Shown here piece after piece: positions 11,805 through 22,959 of a stretch of DNA of 64,000 nt (the stretch's first letter is position 1; each line of letters starts with the position of its first letter). This DNA comes from Siphonodentalium dalli. Lineage: Eukaryota; Mollusca; Scaphopoda; Gadilida; Siphonodentaliidae. The notes below the pieces were generated by a model that had not been told where the DNA came from, made no database searches, and worked only from the letters and a program-made list of their open reading frames with translations. A program made the translations under genes and the position numbers. The stretch is taken from contig CP136064.1 of NCBI GenBank assembly GCA_032622095.1, forward strand, positions 255,919,863-255,983,862, given 5' to 3'.

Positions 11805-12185
11805 TAAGATAGATAACTCTGGTAGAGATCGGGGGATGACCATGTCACTCTCCCTGTGTCTTATAACCCTAGCTGTGTTGTTCTGTCACAGTCTGCCCCA
11901 CCTTAATAGCACATGTGACCCCATCTAATATATCTAATTATATGCTTAATTCCATTACACCTGTGTCCTTAAGCGATTTATTTAATGATTGCAACATATT
12001 TCTAATCATTTGCTTTGATGGAGAGGAATATTTAGAAGTGATTCAGCATAACACATCATTTCGCCCTGGGCACAATCCGTGAAATTCACATGTTAACTTG
12101 ATGTAGTATGTGTTGGTTAGTCTCCATGGGAAGGACATGTGATTTGTTAGCAGTTGATGGATAATTTGTCTCCTTTCTCGAGCAT
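11805..12185. other. No recognised gene
   Basis: Unique-looking sequence between B2 and the 28-bp array. Confidence 0.4.
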
Positions 12186-12362
12186 ATTAGGACTATATTA
12201 GGACTATATTAGTACATTCGTTGTATTAGGACTATATTAGTACATTCGTTGTATTAGGACTATATTAGTACATTCGTTGTATTAGGACTATATTAGTACA
12301 TTCGTTGTATTAGGACTATATTAGTACATTCGTTGTATTAGGACTATATTAGTACATTCGTA
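12186..12362 (+). repeat. 28-bp tandem array, about 6 copies
   Basis: Unit 'attaggactatattagtaca' plus 'ttcgttgt'. Copies are nearly identical, so the array is young. Confidence 0.95.
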
Positions 12363-12687
12363 TTGGCAAATGCAGGTGAGTGAAAAGTTTAAATGTCATT
12401 GAGAAGAGGTTCCATGCACAAGTACATGTAAGTCACTATTCTTGGGACTTTTACTAAAAGCAGTAACTTCATCTTCGTCACCATATATATCATTTTTTAC
12501 GTTACCCTTCCATGACTGAAGATTCCTGAAATTTTGTGAAAAACCTTTAGGGCTGATACTGATAAATAAATTTGGAAGATTCTGTAGAAACTGTTTTTCA
12601 CTAAATCAACGTTCATTGATTGGTCAGTAAACTGGGAGGCAGTCACACAAGGTCGGTATGAACATTTAACCTCATAACAGGTGTGAA
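12363..12687. other. No recognised gene
   Basis: A 'gcaggtgagtga' donor-like site lies at about 12370, but nothing upstream looks like an exon. Confidence 0.4.
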
Positions 12688-12985
12688 CAAGCCTAGATAT
12701 AGTGTCTTACATTAACGGAATGAGGTACCCAGAAGGTGAATTGAGTGATACTTTGCCAACAGCAGGCTAGCATCACCAATTTCACCCTCTGAGAACCTCA
12801 TTATACTTAGGCCTCAATTGTTATGGGTGAACTAGGATCAGATGGAATTTCCCCAATTGAAATTGGTGATGTTCACACATTAGTCATTTTGATTATGCAA
12901 TTTATCTTCTGCAAATTAGGGGATATAGAAATTGAACAGCAGGGAAAGATAACTAAAAACAATGTTAATTTGAGATTTTAGATAC
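12688..12985. mobile_element. Family D element (D4), right end lost
   Basis: Starts caagcctagatatagtgt, has the left hairpin and middle part, and stops near 'gatactttccagaag' where the 21-bp array begins. Confidence 0.72.
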
Positions 12986-13004
12986 TTTCCAGAAGTATTT
13001 AAAA

Positions 13005-13690
13005 CACTGAGAAGAGTATGTAAAACACTTGAGAGGCATATTTAAAACCTGAGAGGCATATGTAAAACACTAAGAGGCATATGTAAAACACTGATAGCCG
13101 TATTTAAACACTAAGAGGTGTACATTATGTAAAACTCTGAGAGAGGCATATATAAAACACTGAGAGGCGTATTTAAAACACTGAGGGGTGTATTTAAAAC
13201 ACTAAGAGCCATATGTAAAACACTGAGATGCGTATGTAAAACACTGAGAGGCAGACATGTACAGTAATGCCCTAATTAATCGACTCCTTAACCACAGAAG
13301 AATTATGGGTAACTTTTCAGGATTCAGTCGGAAATATGGCTTGTTGCCATTCATCGGAAAGCTCTCGAGAGCTTTCCAATGAATGGCAACAAGCCATATT
13401 TCCGACTAAATCCTGAAAAGTTAACCATAATTCTGCTGTGGTTAACCGTTAAGGAGTCGATTACTTAGGGCATTACTGTATTTAAAACACTGAGAGGCGT
13501 ATTTAAAACACTAAGAGGTGTACATTATGTAAAACTCTGAGATGCGTATATAAAACACTGAGAGGCGTATTAAAAACACTGAGAGGCATATTTTAAACAC
13601 TGAGGGGCATATGTAAAAAACTGTAATGCGTATGTAAAAAACACTGAAAGTTGTATGTTAAATGCTGAGAGGCAGACATGTATGTAAAAC
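13005..13690 (+). repeat. Degenerate ~21-bp tandem array split by a family C insertion
   Basis: Unit about 'aaaacactgagaggcgtatt'. Present at 13005-13259 and 13481-13690 on either side of C2, with the array phase resuming after the insertion. Confidence 0.88.
13260..13480. mobile_element. Family C palindrome (C2) inserted in the 21-bp array
   Basis: Complete, TACAGTAATGCCC to GGGCATTACTGTA. The arms are near-perfect complements, including 'tcggaaagctctcgagagct' at the apex. It has TA at both borders. Confidence 0.9.
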
Positions 13691-13914
13691 ACAGATAAGC
13701 CTCTATTTGCCTTGAGAGGTCGCGTCAGTCGGTTCGCCAGTGTGATATCTTCTTTATACGAAGTTCGTGTCACCCTTTTAAGGGAAACCCTTTTGTTGTT
13801 GTCATGGATATTACACTCCATCTTGTCAATGTCGTCATCCAGACATGAACCGTGTCTCATGTAATGTTGATCACGTCTCACGTGTCAAAGGAGTCTGATG
13901 GCAGTGGAGTAGGT
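13691..13914. other. Short unique spacer
   Basis: Sequence between the array and repeat K, with no gene recognised. Confidence 0.35.
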
Positions 13915-14620
13915 AGTCATTGGGGCTTCTCGGATTAGCTTGTGACAGCTCTACATATTATCTGGAATGGGAATTGTCTGCAGACTCTGCACTGTCATTT
14001 CAGACCACTGTTCCTGGGATACTTCCAAGTCTGAGTTTAGTGTGCCTGTCATTTGCAGAATGAGGATCCCAGAGGGTGAATTTAGTGACGCTATCCTGTA
14101 TAGCGGGCTAGCATTACTAAATTCACCCTCTGTACGTGGCTCATTCTGCTTAGGCCTCATCTTCTTTGTAAAGTTTCTTTATTATCAAATTTCTTTTGAA
14201 ACTTCTTTACAAAGATTCTAATTCCTTTTAGTTCAGTTTCTCTAAATCCCCAAATTGGCAGACGACACATTGCATAATCGAGGTTCCCAATGGGTGTACA
14301 TCACAATATTCACCATTTGGGAACTTAAATCTGAGTCTATGTCTCCCATTGCAGATGAGGCAATGCAGAATGAGGTCACCAGAATGTGAATTTAGTGATG
14401 CTAGCCTGCTATGTGGGATAGCATCACTAAATTCACCCTCTGGGGACCTCATTCTGTAAATGACAGACACACTAAACTCAGGCTTTGATACTTCACAATA
14501 TTCATCTGAGACGGGAAGTGTCTATGTTCTCTCTTCTTAAGGATTACCAGCGATTCTTCGTGACATTTATCTGGGAAGGGAAGTGACCCCAGTCCATAGA
14601 CATTTTCGCTTTTATATGTA
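13915..14620 (+). repeat. Dispersed repeat K (copy 1), interrupted by D5
   Basis: Marked by 'ttagcttgtgacagct' and 'tattatctggaatgggaatt', then 'gggaagggaagtg...cgcttttat'. It recurs at 16141-16226, 16735-16860 and 17040-17195. D5 is inserted in it at 14026. Confidence 0.7.
14026..14486. mobile_element. Family D element (D5), full-length long form, exact 8-bp duplication
   Basis: 461 bp with left end ccaagtctgagtttagtgtg and right end cacactaaactcaggcttt. The flank gatacttc is exact at 14018-14025 and 14487-14494. Layout: hairpin, 'aagtttctttattatcaaat' block, 'ccaaattggcagacgacaca' block, then a second hairpin. It is the best reference copy of the long form. Confidence 0.92.
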
Positions 14621-14796
14621 TACCAATGGTTTAGCTATTACTGGTAATGGGGTGGCTTGCTAATAGTTGGACAGACAGGGTACATGGACCCCCAGTACCT
14701 GCCAAACTGGAATAGTAATAATAATAATATATAGCTTTATATAGCACTTCATCCCTGGTGTACATGTAGCTCGAAGTTCAAACTTAGCCAGATTAA

Positions 14797-15176
14797 CCCT
14801 TTACCCAACAAACCGGCCAAAACCGGCCAAATAAAGCTTCAACAGCCTAAAATATCTTCGGTCTGTCTCAATAGAACCATACAAATATGGATATCATTGG
14901 AACTGGCTCCTTGACCACATTGTGATAGTTACAGTTATGCCCTGTGCCAATGCATTCTCTTATATATGCGAGTCGACCATAGGTCGCCTCGCATATATAA
15001 GAGAATGCATTGGCCTAAAAAAACACTTTTTACCATTTTTTCTTACATTCTTTAACAATTTTATAATTTTTAATGTGTTAAGCCAATGCATTCTCTTATA
15101 TATGCGAGGCGACCTATGGTCGACTCACATATATAAGAGAATGCATTGGCACAGGGCCCTTCTGTTGGGTAAAGGG
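14797..15176 (+). mobile_element. Family A element (A3), 380 bp
   Basis: TTAA at 14793-14796 and 15177-15180. One arm of hairpin 2 has a single substitution (ctcacatatataag). Confidence 0.88.
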
Positions 15177-15180
15177 TTAA

Positions 15181-15536
15181 AATTGCGACCAGTCGGCACT
15201 ATGCCTTTGCAAAGTAGATGAATAGCAAAGGGCTGGGAATTTATTGGATGTATTGTTTACACACATGATATGACCATGGAATCATGAACGGATACCTAAT
15301 TATCCCCAAGGGGCACACAATGTAAACATGTACGCCAATTACCAAGTCATATTAATATTGTTATTGTCAATTTATTAATTTGCCATTTGTTATTAGCGTT
15401 TAAAGTTACAGATGGCCTTGGTTGTAGGTTTTAATTTAGAAATGAAAATTTCCTCAAGAATGTACTAATAGTATAGTATAATGATAGTATGATTAGGATA
15501 TTATCCACTTGTGTGAGTCAAGCTTTGTTTATAAAT
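15181..15536. other. Stretch with a local duplication
   Basis: 15342-15400 ('agtcatattaatattgttat...') is repeated at 16666-16720. Otherwise unique. Confidence 0.5.
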
Positions 15537-15706
15537 AGTGTGTAATAAGCAAAACACTCAACACCATGGTAATTTTTTTGGGTGATTGCTTCACTGCGAG
15601 GTGTAGCGAGCCCTATAATGGTTTGTAGTAATAAACATGGTACAGTTTTAACCAAAGTGCAGATAGTGGGATCTCCATGGTGTTGAGTGTTTGCTTATCG
15701 CACACT
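15537..15706. mobile_element. Inverted-repeat element, 170 bp
   Basis: Ends AGTGTGTAATAAGCAAAACA... and ...GTTTGCTTATCGCACACT pair over about 32 bases, including 'actcaacaccatgg'. No clear target duplication was seen. Confidence 0.75.
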
Positions 15707-15911
15707 CTTTACGTACTGTACTGTAACATAACATGGCTTTTGTTTACTAACACTGCATACAATCTTGATGATAACATTGCTATTTATGCAATATTTGTGA
15801 CTGGTATGAGAACAAAATCTGTCTATTGATATTTTTTCTGTTTATGGTGGTTTTAACAGATGTGACTATTTCACAGCAATACCCATCCCGATGGCAATCC
15901 ATATCTTTTAA

Positions 15912-16138
15912 CCCTTTGAGTGCCAGGGGCCGATATTATCGGCCCTAAACCTACACAATAAGTCTGTTAAAGAATATAATAAAATATATTAAAATTGTAA
16001 AAAAAAAAAAAAAAAATTGTTAAGCCAATGCATTCTCTTATATATGCGAGGCGACCTATGGTCGACTCGCATATATAAGAGAATGCATTGGCACAGGGTA
16101 TATGGGTTGATACAAAAATCGACCTGGCACTCAAAGGG
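15912..16138. mobile_element. TTAA element with CCCTTTGAGTGCCAGG ends carrying one shared hairpin
   Basis: TTAA at 15908-15911 and 16139-16142. Terminal inverted repeat CCCTTTGAGTGCCAGG / CCTGGCACTCAAAGGG. Inside is 'ggccgatattatcggcc', an A-rich tract, and one copy of the family A hairpin (arms GCCAATGCATTCTCTTATAT, loop core CGACCTATGGTCG) followed by 'cacaggg'. Its ends differ from A and B beyond the first six bases. Confidence 0.88.
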
Positions 16139-16140
16139 TT

Positions 16141-16226
16141 AATAGCACGCACATGGCCAAGTTGGCTGAATATTATTTCCTTGTGTTATAGGGGCTTCTA
16201 ATATTAGCTTGTGACAGCTATACATA
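16141..16226 (+). repeat. Repeat K fragment (copy 2)
   Basis: 'acatggcca...ggctgaatattatttcc...ggggcttct...gtgacagctatacat' matches 16735-16815. Confidence 0.7.
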
Positions 16227-16230
16227 TTAA

Positions 16231-16672
16231 CCATTTCATGACAGGAGCTGCGCTGGTGCAGCTTTAAAGATCCTGTGCCAGTGCATTCTCTTGTATATGT
16301 AGATGAATAACACGTTTCGGGCAATTTTATAGTATAATTGACATTGGTTAACATTATTTTTGGGCAATTAATCGATTCTGGTAACTAAAGCGGCATTTCT
16401 AAAAATGTTCTTGTTGGAACCTGATTTATATGGGGACAATCAAATCAGATTGAGTACCTATAAAGACCCTGTGCCAGTGGATTCTCTTATATATGAGTCT
16501 CCCATAGGAAACCTCACATATCTAAGAGAATGCACTGGCTTACAAGGTCAAGGTATATATTGTTAGGCCAATATATTCTCTTATATATGCGAGACTCCCT
16601 ATGGGAGACTCACATATATAAGAGAATGCTTGGATCAGGGTTTTCCCAAAATTTCAGGAAGCTCAAGTCATA
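16231..16672 (+). mobile_element. Family B element (B3), disrupted
   Basis: Left end 'ccatttcatgacaggagct' after TTAA (16227-16230). It breaks off after 'ctcttgtatatgtag' and resumes around 16457 with a second 'gaccctgtgccagtggattc', both hairpins and 'ttcaggaagctcaagtcat'. The right TTAA terminus is lost. Confidence 0.75.
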
Positions 16673-16860
16673 TTAATATTGTTATTGTCAATTTATTAAT
16701 ATGCCATATATTATTAGCATTTAAAAAGCACACACATGGCCACTGGCCCTGTCAGCTGAATATTATTTCATTGTGTTATAGGGACTTCCTTAGATTAGCC
16801 TGTGACAGCTATACTAATTATCTGGAATGAAAATGGTCTGCGCTGTCTCTTGGGTGCTAT
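16666..16860 (+). repeat. Repeat K region (copy 3)
   Basis: Combines the 15342-type block with the 'ggctgaatattatttc...gtgacagctatac' block. Confidence 0.7.
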
Positions 16861-16863
16861 ATG

Positions 16864-16974
16864 TACAGCAATGCCCTAAATAATCGACTCCTTAACCACA
16901 GTAGAATTATGGGTAATTTTTCAGGATTTAAACTACTGTGTGGTTAAAGAGCTGATTTTTTAGGGCATTACATG
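16864..16974. mobile_element. Family C internal-deletion copy (C3)
   Basis: Both termini are present (tacagcaatgccct / agggcatta), but the central palindrome from the sixth decade inward is deleted. Confidence 0.8.
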
Positions 16975-17039
16975 TATGTGTGATTTTCGCTGACTCTGTC
17001 ACATGTGTCACGTGGTCAAACACCCATTTACCAATAAGG

Positions 17040-17195
17040 GTTACCTATATAATACTTAAATTAGCTTGTGACAGCTATACATATTATCCGGAATGGGAAT
17101 TGTCTGTGCTGTCTCTTCAGCCGGCTATACTGGCAATACTTCATAACATTTAACCAGGAAGGGAAGTGTCCTGGTCTATAAAGGTTTCGCTTTTA
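17040..17195 (+). repeat. Repeat K (copy 4)
   Basis: 'ttagcttgtgacagctatac' to 'cgcttttat' as in copy 1, without an insertion. Confidence 0.7.
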
Positions 17196-17344
17196 TCGAG
17201 GTGGAGGCATAGGATCTTCCCACTTGATATTTGTCAGCGAGATAAAGGTAATTCTAGACAACGGGAGTTGTTGAGCGTTCTTGAGCGTGTATATGCCTCG
17301 TTGAAACTGTGTCCGTGTTCAGCGGATGGCACTTGAGACTATGC

Positions 17345-18165
17345 TTCTATCTCATTTTAATATGGGTGCACAATGGCGGCATGTGTTCGCCCCCCAGGCT
17401 AATGGTGTAATGGCATTAACTCATCTGATACCAGACCGCTTTGTGATACCACAGAGGTGAAGGGAGGGGGTGGGGGGGGGGGGGGTGGGAGGGAGGTGCT
17501 ATCTTATATCAATATGGGTGCACAATGGTGGCAAGTGTTCGCCCCCAGGCTAATGGTGTAAGGGCATTAACTCATCTGATACCAGACCGCTTTGTGATAC
17601 CAGAGGTGAAAGGAGGGGGTGGTCAGGGTGGTGCTATCTTAAATTAATATGGGTGCACAATGGTGGCATGTGTTTGCCCCCAAGCTAATGGTGTAATGGC
17701 ATTAACTTATCTTTTACCAGACCGCTTTGTGATATCACAGAGGTGAAGGGAGGGGGTGGTCAGGGAGGTGCTATCTTATATTAATATGGGTGCACAATGG
17801 TGGTATGTGTTCACCCCCAGGCTAATGGTGTAATGGCATTAACTCATCTGATACCAGACCGCTTTGTGATACCACAGAGGTTAAGGGAGGGGGGTGGGAG
17901 GGAGTTACTATCTTATATTAATATGGGTGCACAATGGTGGCATGTGTTCGCCCCCCAGGCTAATGGTTTAATGGCATTAACTCATCTGTTACCAGACCGC
18001 TTTGTGATACCACAGCGGTAAAAGGAGGGGGTGGTCAGGGTGGTAGTATCTTATAAAATATTAATATGGGTGCACAATGTCAGCATATGTTCACCCGAAG
18101 CTAATGGTGTAATGGCATTAACTAATACGATATGGTACCAGACCAGACATGTACCACACTATGTG
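17345..18165 (+). repeat. ~140-bp tandem array, 6 copies
   Basis: Units start 'aatatgggtgcacaatgg' at about 17359, 17511, 17646, 17783, 17920 and 18063 (spacing 152, 135, 137, 137, 143). Length differences come mostly from the G-rich 'gaagggagggggtgg' part, which in the first unit has grown to a long G tract (about 17461-17490). Confidence 0.94.
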
Positions 18166-18231
18166 CAGTTGAAGTCTTTTGTGCAGGGAAAGGGAGTACT
18201 GTTTGAATGGGTGCATGTTATTTAACCTTGT

Positions 18232-18420
18232 CTATACTAAATACTCATTGACGAGTAGTTCCCTTATTCAGATAATAAGTTTAACAAATGTTACTTATTA
18301 TCTGACCAATCTTTCCCACCAATTAATATAAATCCTTCAGCACTTGTTTTATCTATGGTCATTTATTATTATCTGAACTTATTATCTGAACATTTCCGGA
18401 GGGAAAACTAATCATCAATG
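18232..18420. mobile_element. Family E repeat (E1)
   Basis: Family E: 'tatactaaatactcattgac' then 'gagtagttccctt', 'gttcagataataagttcaac', and the inverted 'gttgaacttattatctgaac'. It ends with 'ccctccagatgaataatagacc' type sequence. Here both inverted parts are present. Class unknown. Confidence 0.65.
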
Positions 18421-20250
18421 AGAATTTAGTTTAGAAAGGGTTAATATGGCCAAAATGTACCCAACTAGGGCCCTTTGAGGCTAACATTTAATCCGAAGTA
18501 GGAAAATATTCAACTCTTGGTTGAAAATTTTCATATTTTATACTTTAGTTGGAATACTTATAATAACTTCTGGCCTCTTAGGCGATAAAAGCTTGGCGAC
18601 GAAAATCGAATGAGGTAAAATATTTACATTTCGGGCGTAAGAGTTTATTAATTTGTTTAACTTTGTAAGAGTACTTGAATATATGGTAAACTTTTTTTCC
18701 CCCCAAATTGAGGTAAAGAAAAACATTATTTACCATAAATATCTTATTCACTGATAAAAAGATACAATTTTGTTGAAGTTTAATTTAATTCATATCAACA
18801 CTTGTCAACACTGGGAATTATTTCATAGTTTTATAGTACAAATGAAACATTTTTGTAAAATTTTAAGCGTTAGATTGAAGTGAAAATTGCGCTCAACATC
18901 ACAAGATATAAATATAAAAAAACACTTATGCAAATATTTTATATTATATTATAAGTGTTGCATTGGAATGAAAAATGCACTCGACATCACTAGGTATTAA
19001 CTCATGCTATAGTGCCAGTCACTAAGGGCCAAGTAGGGTCAATGGCAAATCATGTAGTGATCTGACGATCAAACAGTGCGTGCCTCACAGCTATTCTCTG
19101 ATAAAAACCACCGCCTTTCTTCATGGGGAAGTCTTGTTTGATCTCATTAGTTATAGCTTCTGTAAAGACATCGACAAATCTGCAGATGCAATCTCGATGA
19201 ATTACTTGTAGCAAGAGCTGATCAAAGTTGTTTTTATCAACAAACAGAAGAAAAAATGCAATACAAATATGAATATAGGAAAACATTAAAGTCTCTAAAA
19301 ACGCTGTGCTTACTCAATCCTTTGATCATTGAAACGAGAAATATTTCTTTTCAATATGTGCAAGTGAGTGATGTGTACGTTTGTGGCGAAGATGCCTGAG
19401 GCATGATGGTAATTTGTAGATTATTAAGTTTTTATAAGTGGAGCGGGCTGTTTGCAAAACTTATGTAAACACATGCAAAGTAGACGATGTTTTGTCAGGT
19501 TTCTTTCGAGTTTAATTTTGTATTGACTCTCTATGACTGATACCTCATGATAAATATCAAGCGATCAGAGTTGTGTATTTTCTTTTAATATAATGAGCAC
19601 TTCATGATTATTCCTCTAACACAGAACACCCTGGATGACTTCGTGTAAATTAACCATTAAATCAGTGAATTTACCAGCCATGACGTGCATTCAAGAAAAA
19701 ATGTGCAGTGTATTGACTGTATAGCAATTTTTGTTTTGATATAAGCAGTGGACCAGTGCACAATTTATGTGTGCCATTTATGGTCTGTTGGTTTTATGGT
19801 CCATGTGCACTGTTTCACGTTTAGGCGCACCTATGACTAGAATGTTAACCTAACATATAGATGGAAAACAACATGATTTAACTTGTACATGTAATATTTT
19901 AATTACCTTAAAATCAACTAACCAAGCAAGTGCATTAGCGGTACAGCAATTTTGATTTTGAATTAATAAATTGTGCACCTTAATCCCACCCATGGAGGCA
20001 CATAATAATATGAAATATTATAACATGAAGTTAATAATATGAAGTATGTTGGCTGTATAGCAATATTACTATTTTGAAATGCTGTTTGTAGGTTCATAAT
20101 AAATTGTGCAGCATTTATGGTGTCATTGGTGTGCTTGCTTTACAACAAGTCCATGACCTCTTCGTCTGGCCCAGACTGAGATGATGGTATCCGCAACCCT
20201 ATGGGGAACATCCTTAACTAGTAACCACATCGCCTACAGGGTACATCCTT
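18421..20250. other. 1.8 kb low-repeat region, no recognised gene
   Basis: 19700-20150 holds three diverged copies of a ~190-bp repeat marked by 'tgtatagcaat...ttttga' and 'aaattgtgca'. A 78-codon minus-strand open frame (19050-19286) includes DCICRFVDVFTEAITNEIKQ and has no splice sites, start context or recognisable motif, so I do not call it a gene. Confidence 0.5.
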
Positions 20251-20408
20251 ATGGTCACTCGCATATATAAGAGAATGCATTGGCACAGGGTCTTTAATGT
20301 TGCACCAGCGCAGCTCCCATCATTAACATGTTGACTGCCGACCCCCATTCAATTACGTGCAAAAAGCACGAGTTAACTCATAGCCGTGAGTCAACGTGTT
20401 AAAGGGTG
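20251..20408 (-). mobile_element. Family B end fragment (B4) with a nested TTAA mini-element
   Basis: Reverse-oriented fragment: 'actcgcatatataagagaat...gcattggcacagggtctttaa...gcagctcccatca', then the 63-base element at 20337-20399, then 'ttaaagggtgaa', the rest of the B terminus. Confidence 0.75.
20337..20399. mobile_element. 63-bp TTAA-flanked mini-element
   Basis: TTAA lies at 20333-20336 and 20400-20403. Ends are catgttgac / gtcaacgtg, with two further internal inverted repeats (cgtgc/gcacg; gagttaactc). Removing it and one TTAA restores 'cccatca-ttaa-aggg', matching the family B terminus 'cccatcatgaaaggg'. Confidence 0.65.
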
Positions 20409-20880
20409 AATAAAAGATATACAGAATTAAATTCACACAACAGATCATTTTGTACCGTAATTACTGTATTTGTCTAGATCAGGGTTTATAGATGTATATG
20501 TATGGCACTTTGCCGGCAGCGGAAGCTGTCTCCCCATCCGCCCAATCTAGTGAATTAGATTAACTCCGGTTATGACAGAAGTTGCAGGGATATTCATTTC
20601 ATATACAGGATATATATTTGTGTACATGTATATATGTATTTAATTATACAGACATATGTATTATGGATTTGAGGGAGCACAATCATGGGGTCTCGTGGAT
20701 TTCCTGCATGTTTTTTATACCAGGAAGGAAGCGCAGTTGTGATGTGTACCCACCGCATGTTTGTTTCCAATTTCTGTTAAGGATTGTGTTTGTTCAATTC
20801 ATCGTTGGGTACGGATTTCCTCCACCACTAAAACTGGCAATGTCGTGATATGGCCTTAGTGGCTAAAGCGACAATAAACC

Positions 20881-20915
<35 letters not shown>

Positions 20916-21074
20916 GTTCATCGTTTGAATTGTCCGCAATACAAAACTCATTTTTTTTAAGGTAGGTATCGATAACAATTAATGAGGTTTCCAGAGGGTG
21001 AATTTTGTCACCTTAGCCCGCTTAGAGTTTTCAGAATTGACTAATCGACCGTTCTAGTCGATGGTTTTTGATGG
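20409..21074. other. Stretch ending in microsatellite and MITE target
   Basis: Contains (aatc)n at 20883-20914 preceded by 'gcgacaataaacccc', a family D scrap at 20984-21010 ('gaggtttccagagggtgaat'), and a 'gactaatcgacc...gtcgatggtt' repeat at 21040-21082 that is the target of the next element. Confidence 0.6.
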
Positions 21075-21082
21075 TTAGTCGA

Positions 21083-22172
21083 TAGAGATGGGCGGTACTC
21101 GGTATTTACCGTGCGGTATCGGTATCAGCGTAATACCGATTTACCGTACCGAATCAAAACTAAACATACCGACTTTTCGGTATTGAAATTATTCATGTGT
21201 TGCCAACTTGTGTGTCTTCGTATTGAGTAAAGTTTCTCAGTAAGCAGTTTTGATTTGGTACTTTAATTAAAATTAATCTCAGAATTATACAAATCCATCA
21301 GACCATCACAAAGAACCCGACTGGTAAAAAGCAGCCACTTGATAAGAACTCAGCTGACCGTGTCGGTGACCTGTTATCAGTTTGACAGACATTGAGCGAG
21401 CAAAAGGAATACACACTCACAGATGGTTGACCTAGTTACGGGCCTAACAATCAATGCAGTTGTTAGAATAGATACACAGTGTATCAAAGAAGCTGTGATG
21501 TAACGTATTGTTACATTGTAACGTCGTCAATGACACACTGACTGTCACTGTGTAATGCCCAGGCGGTGGCAGTCCGTATAGCACGTGGCTTTGGCGACTT
21601 CAAAGACACCACAATGCAAGCGGCATTAACAGAAATAAGGTCCGATTTCATTTGTACAGTGAATCATAATCTACTTTCACTTTCTAAAAATAGAACAGAT
21701 CCATCAATTGATTAAATTCTAAGATTTATTTCGCGTTGCGGCTATTTATAGGGAGTTGTGAATTGTGCTCACTGATTACTACTCACAATTCTATTCACTC
21801 GCGAAAATGTTACGAAATTGACACGTTAGATATTGTAGCCATGCAATGATGCAATCTCTTATTCTTTTCAAAAGGGATGCGACGGCGTGCTTGTAAATCA
21901 TCAAACAGATGTGTGAATATCACTTAATTGAATAATTGTGTAGGTCATTGTGTTGCCTCATTTAGCTGTTGTCACGAATGTAGTAAATCCGTGGGCATAT
22001 ATACATGCATATTGTTCAGTTAAAAACTTGAATTACCGCAATTTACCGGGAATATCTGCTCTGGTTTTGTAATTTAATAGCAATACCGATTACCGTACCG
22101 ATACCGCGGTAAATCGACGAAAATTTACCGATACCGATACCGAGCTTGAAATTTCAATACCGCCCATCTCTA
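21083..22172. mobile_element. hAT-like element, TAGAGATGGGCGGTA ends, 1090 bp
   Basis: Ends TAGAGATGGGCGGTA and TACCGCCCATCTCTA are perfect complements. The flank ttagtcga is exact at 21075-21082 and 22173-22180. Both subterminal regions carry many 'taccgataccg' type motifs, a likely transposase-binding array. No transposase frame. The right end lies 46 bases upstream of the exon at 22219, so the acceptor's branch site must lie in the 22173-22218 interval or inside the element. Confidence 0.92.
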
Positions 22173-22218
22173 TTAGTCGATTAATCATTCATAACAAATG
22201 TTGATCTTCTCATTTCAG

Positions 22219-22356
22219 CAAGCAAGCTTGTCGCCGCCCACCCTGGTTATTGAGCATGAAGGAGAGTCCTCGTCGTGTCGGTCTGCTGATGTAAGCCTTG
22301 ATCGACTCACGCCAAATGGAGAAGTCCGCAGCTTGTCACATGACCGGCTTAGTGAT
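22219..22356 (+). CDS. Internal exon of an unidentified host gene (46 codons)
   Basis: A 138-nt segment lies between a 'cttctcatttcag' acceptor and a 'gtgagtat' donor. Only one of the three forward frames is open across it; the other two hit stops inside the exon. The open frame starts exactly at the acceptor and ends exactly at the donor, so the exon is phase 0-0 and could be skipped without a frameshift. The peptide contains the runs SLSPPTLVIEHEGESSS and SLDRLTPNGEVRSLSHDRL. It is rich in Ser, Asp, Glu and Arg with no hydrophobic segment, as expected of a disordered linker in a large cytoplasmic protein. GC content is clearly above the surrounding sequence. I do not recognise the gene. A 1.1-kb hAT-like element ends only 46 bases upstream. 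Confidence is limited because no homolog could be searched. Confidence 0.62.
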
Positions 22357-22462
22357 GTGAGTATTTCAATATTAATAATATGGCAACAATTTAACATTTC
22401 ACAAGCCATTTGTTTTTTTTTTCAAACTAACCGAGGAAGGGAGGTCTTTTAAAGTTGTTCAT

Positions 22463-22860
22463 CAAGTCTTGATATAGTATGTCTGACATTTGCAGAATGA
22501 GGTCCCAGAGGGTGAATTTAGTGATGCTTCCATGCACAATGGCTAGCATCACCAAATTCACCCTGTGGGGACCTCATTCTCCTTAGGCCTCATCTTCTGG
22601 GAAGTATCTATGGTATATACTCAATTAACATTGTTTTAGTTACTTTTAGAGAAAATGCATAATTGAGGTGAACATCACGAACTTCAACTGTGGAACTCAA
22701 ATCTTATCCTAGGGCTCCCATAGCAGTTGAGGCCTAAGCAGAATTAGGTTCCCAGAGGGTGAATTTTGTCACACTAGCCAGCCATGCAGTATATTGTCAC
22801 TAAATTCACCCTCTGGGTACCTCATTCTGCAAATTTTATGCACACTAAAATCCAGACTTG
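22463..22860. mobile_element. Family D element (D6)
   Basis: Ends caagtcttgatatagtatgt and ...cactaaaatccagacttg. It has two hairpins and a shortened middle part. Flanks do not match, so the duplication has decayed. Confidence 0.8.
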
Positions 22861-22959
22861 TTTTTTAAACCTTAGAGAAGATTTAATTTATCATGTATAT
22901 TTATGGATAAACATGCTGCCTGGTGTGAATCTGGGACGTTGATCGGTGGGTTCTACGAT

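Noticed and set aside
12340-12375. 'aatgcag|gtgagtg' donor at about 12370
   Set aside because: The sequence upstream is the 28-bp tandem array, with stops in all frames and no acceptor.
19050-19286. 78-codon minus-strand frame
   Set aside because: No splice signals, no recognisable motif and ordinary base composition; it could be a chance frame.
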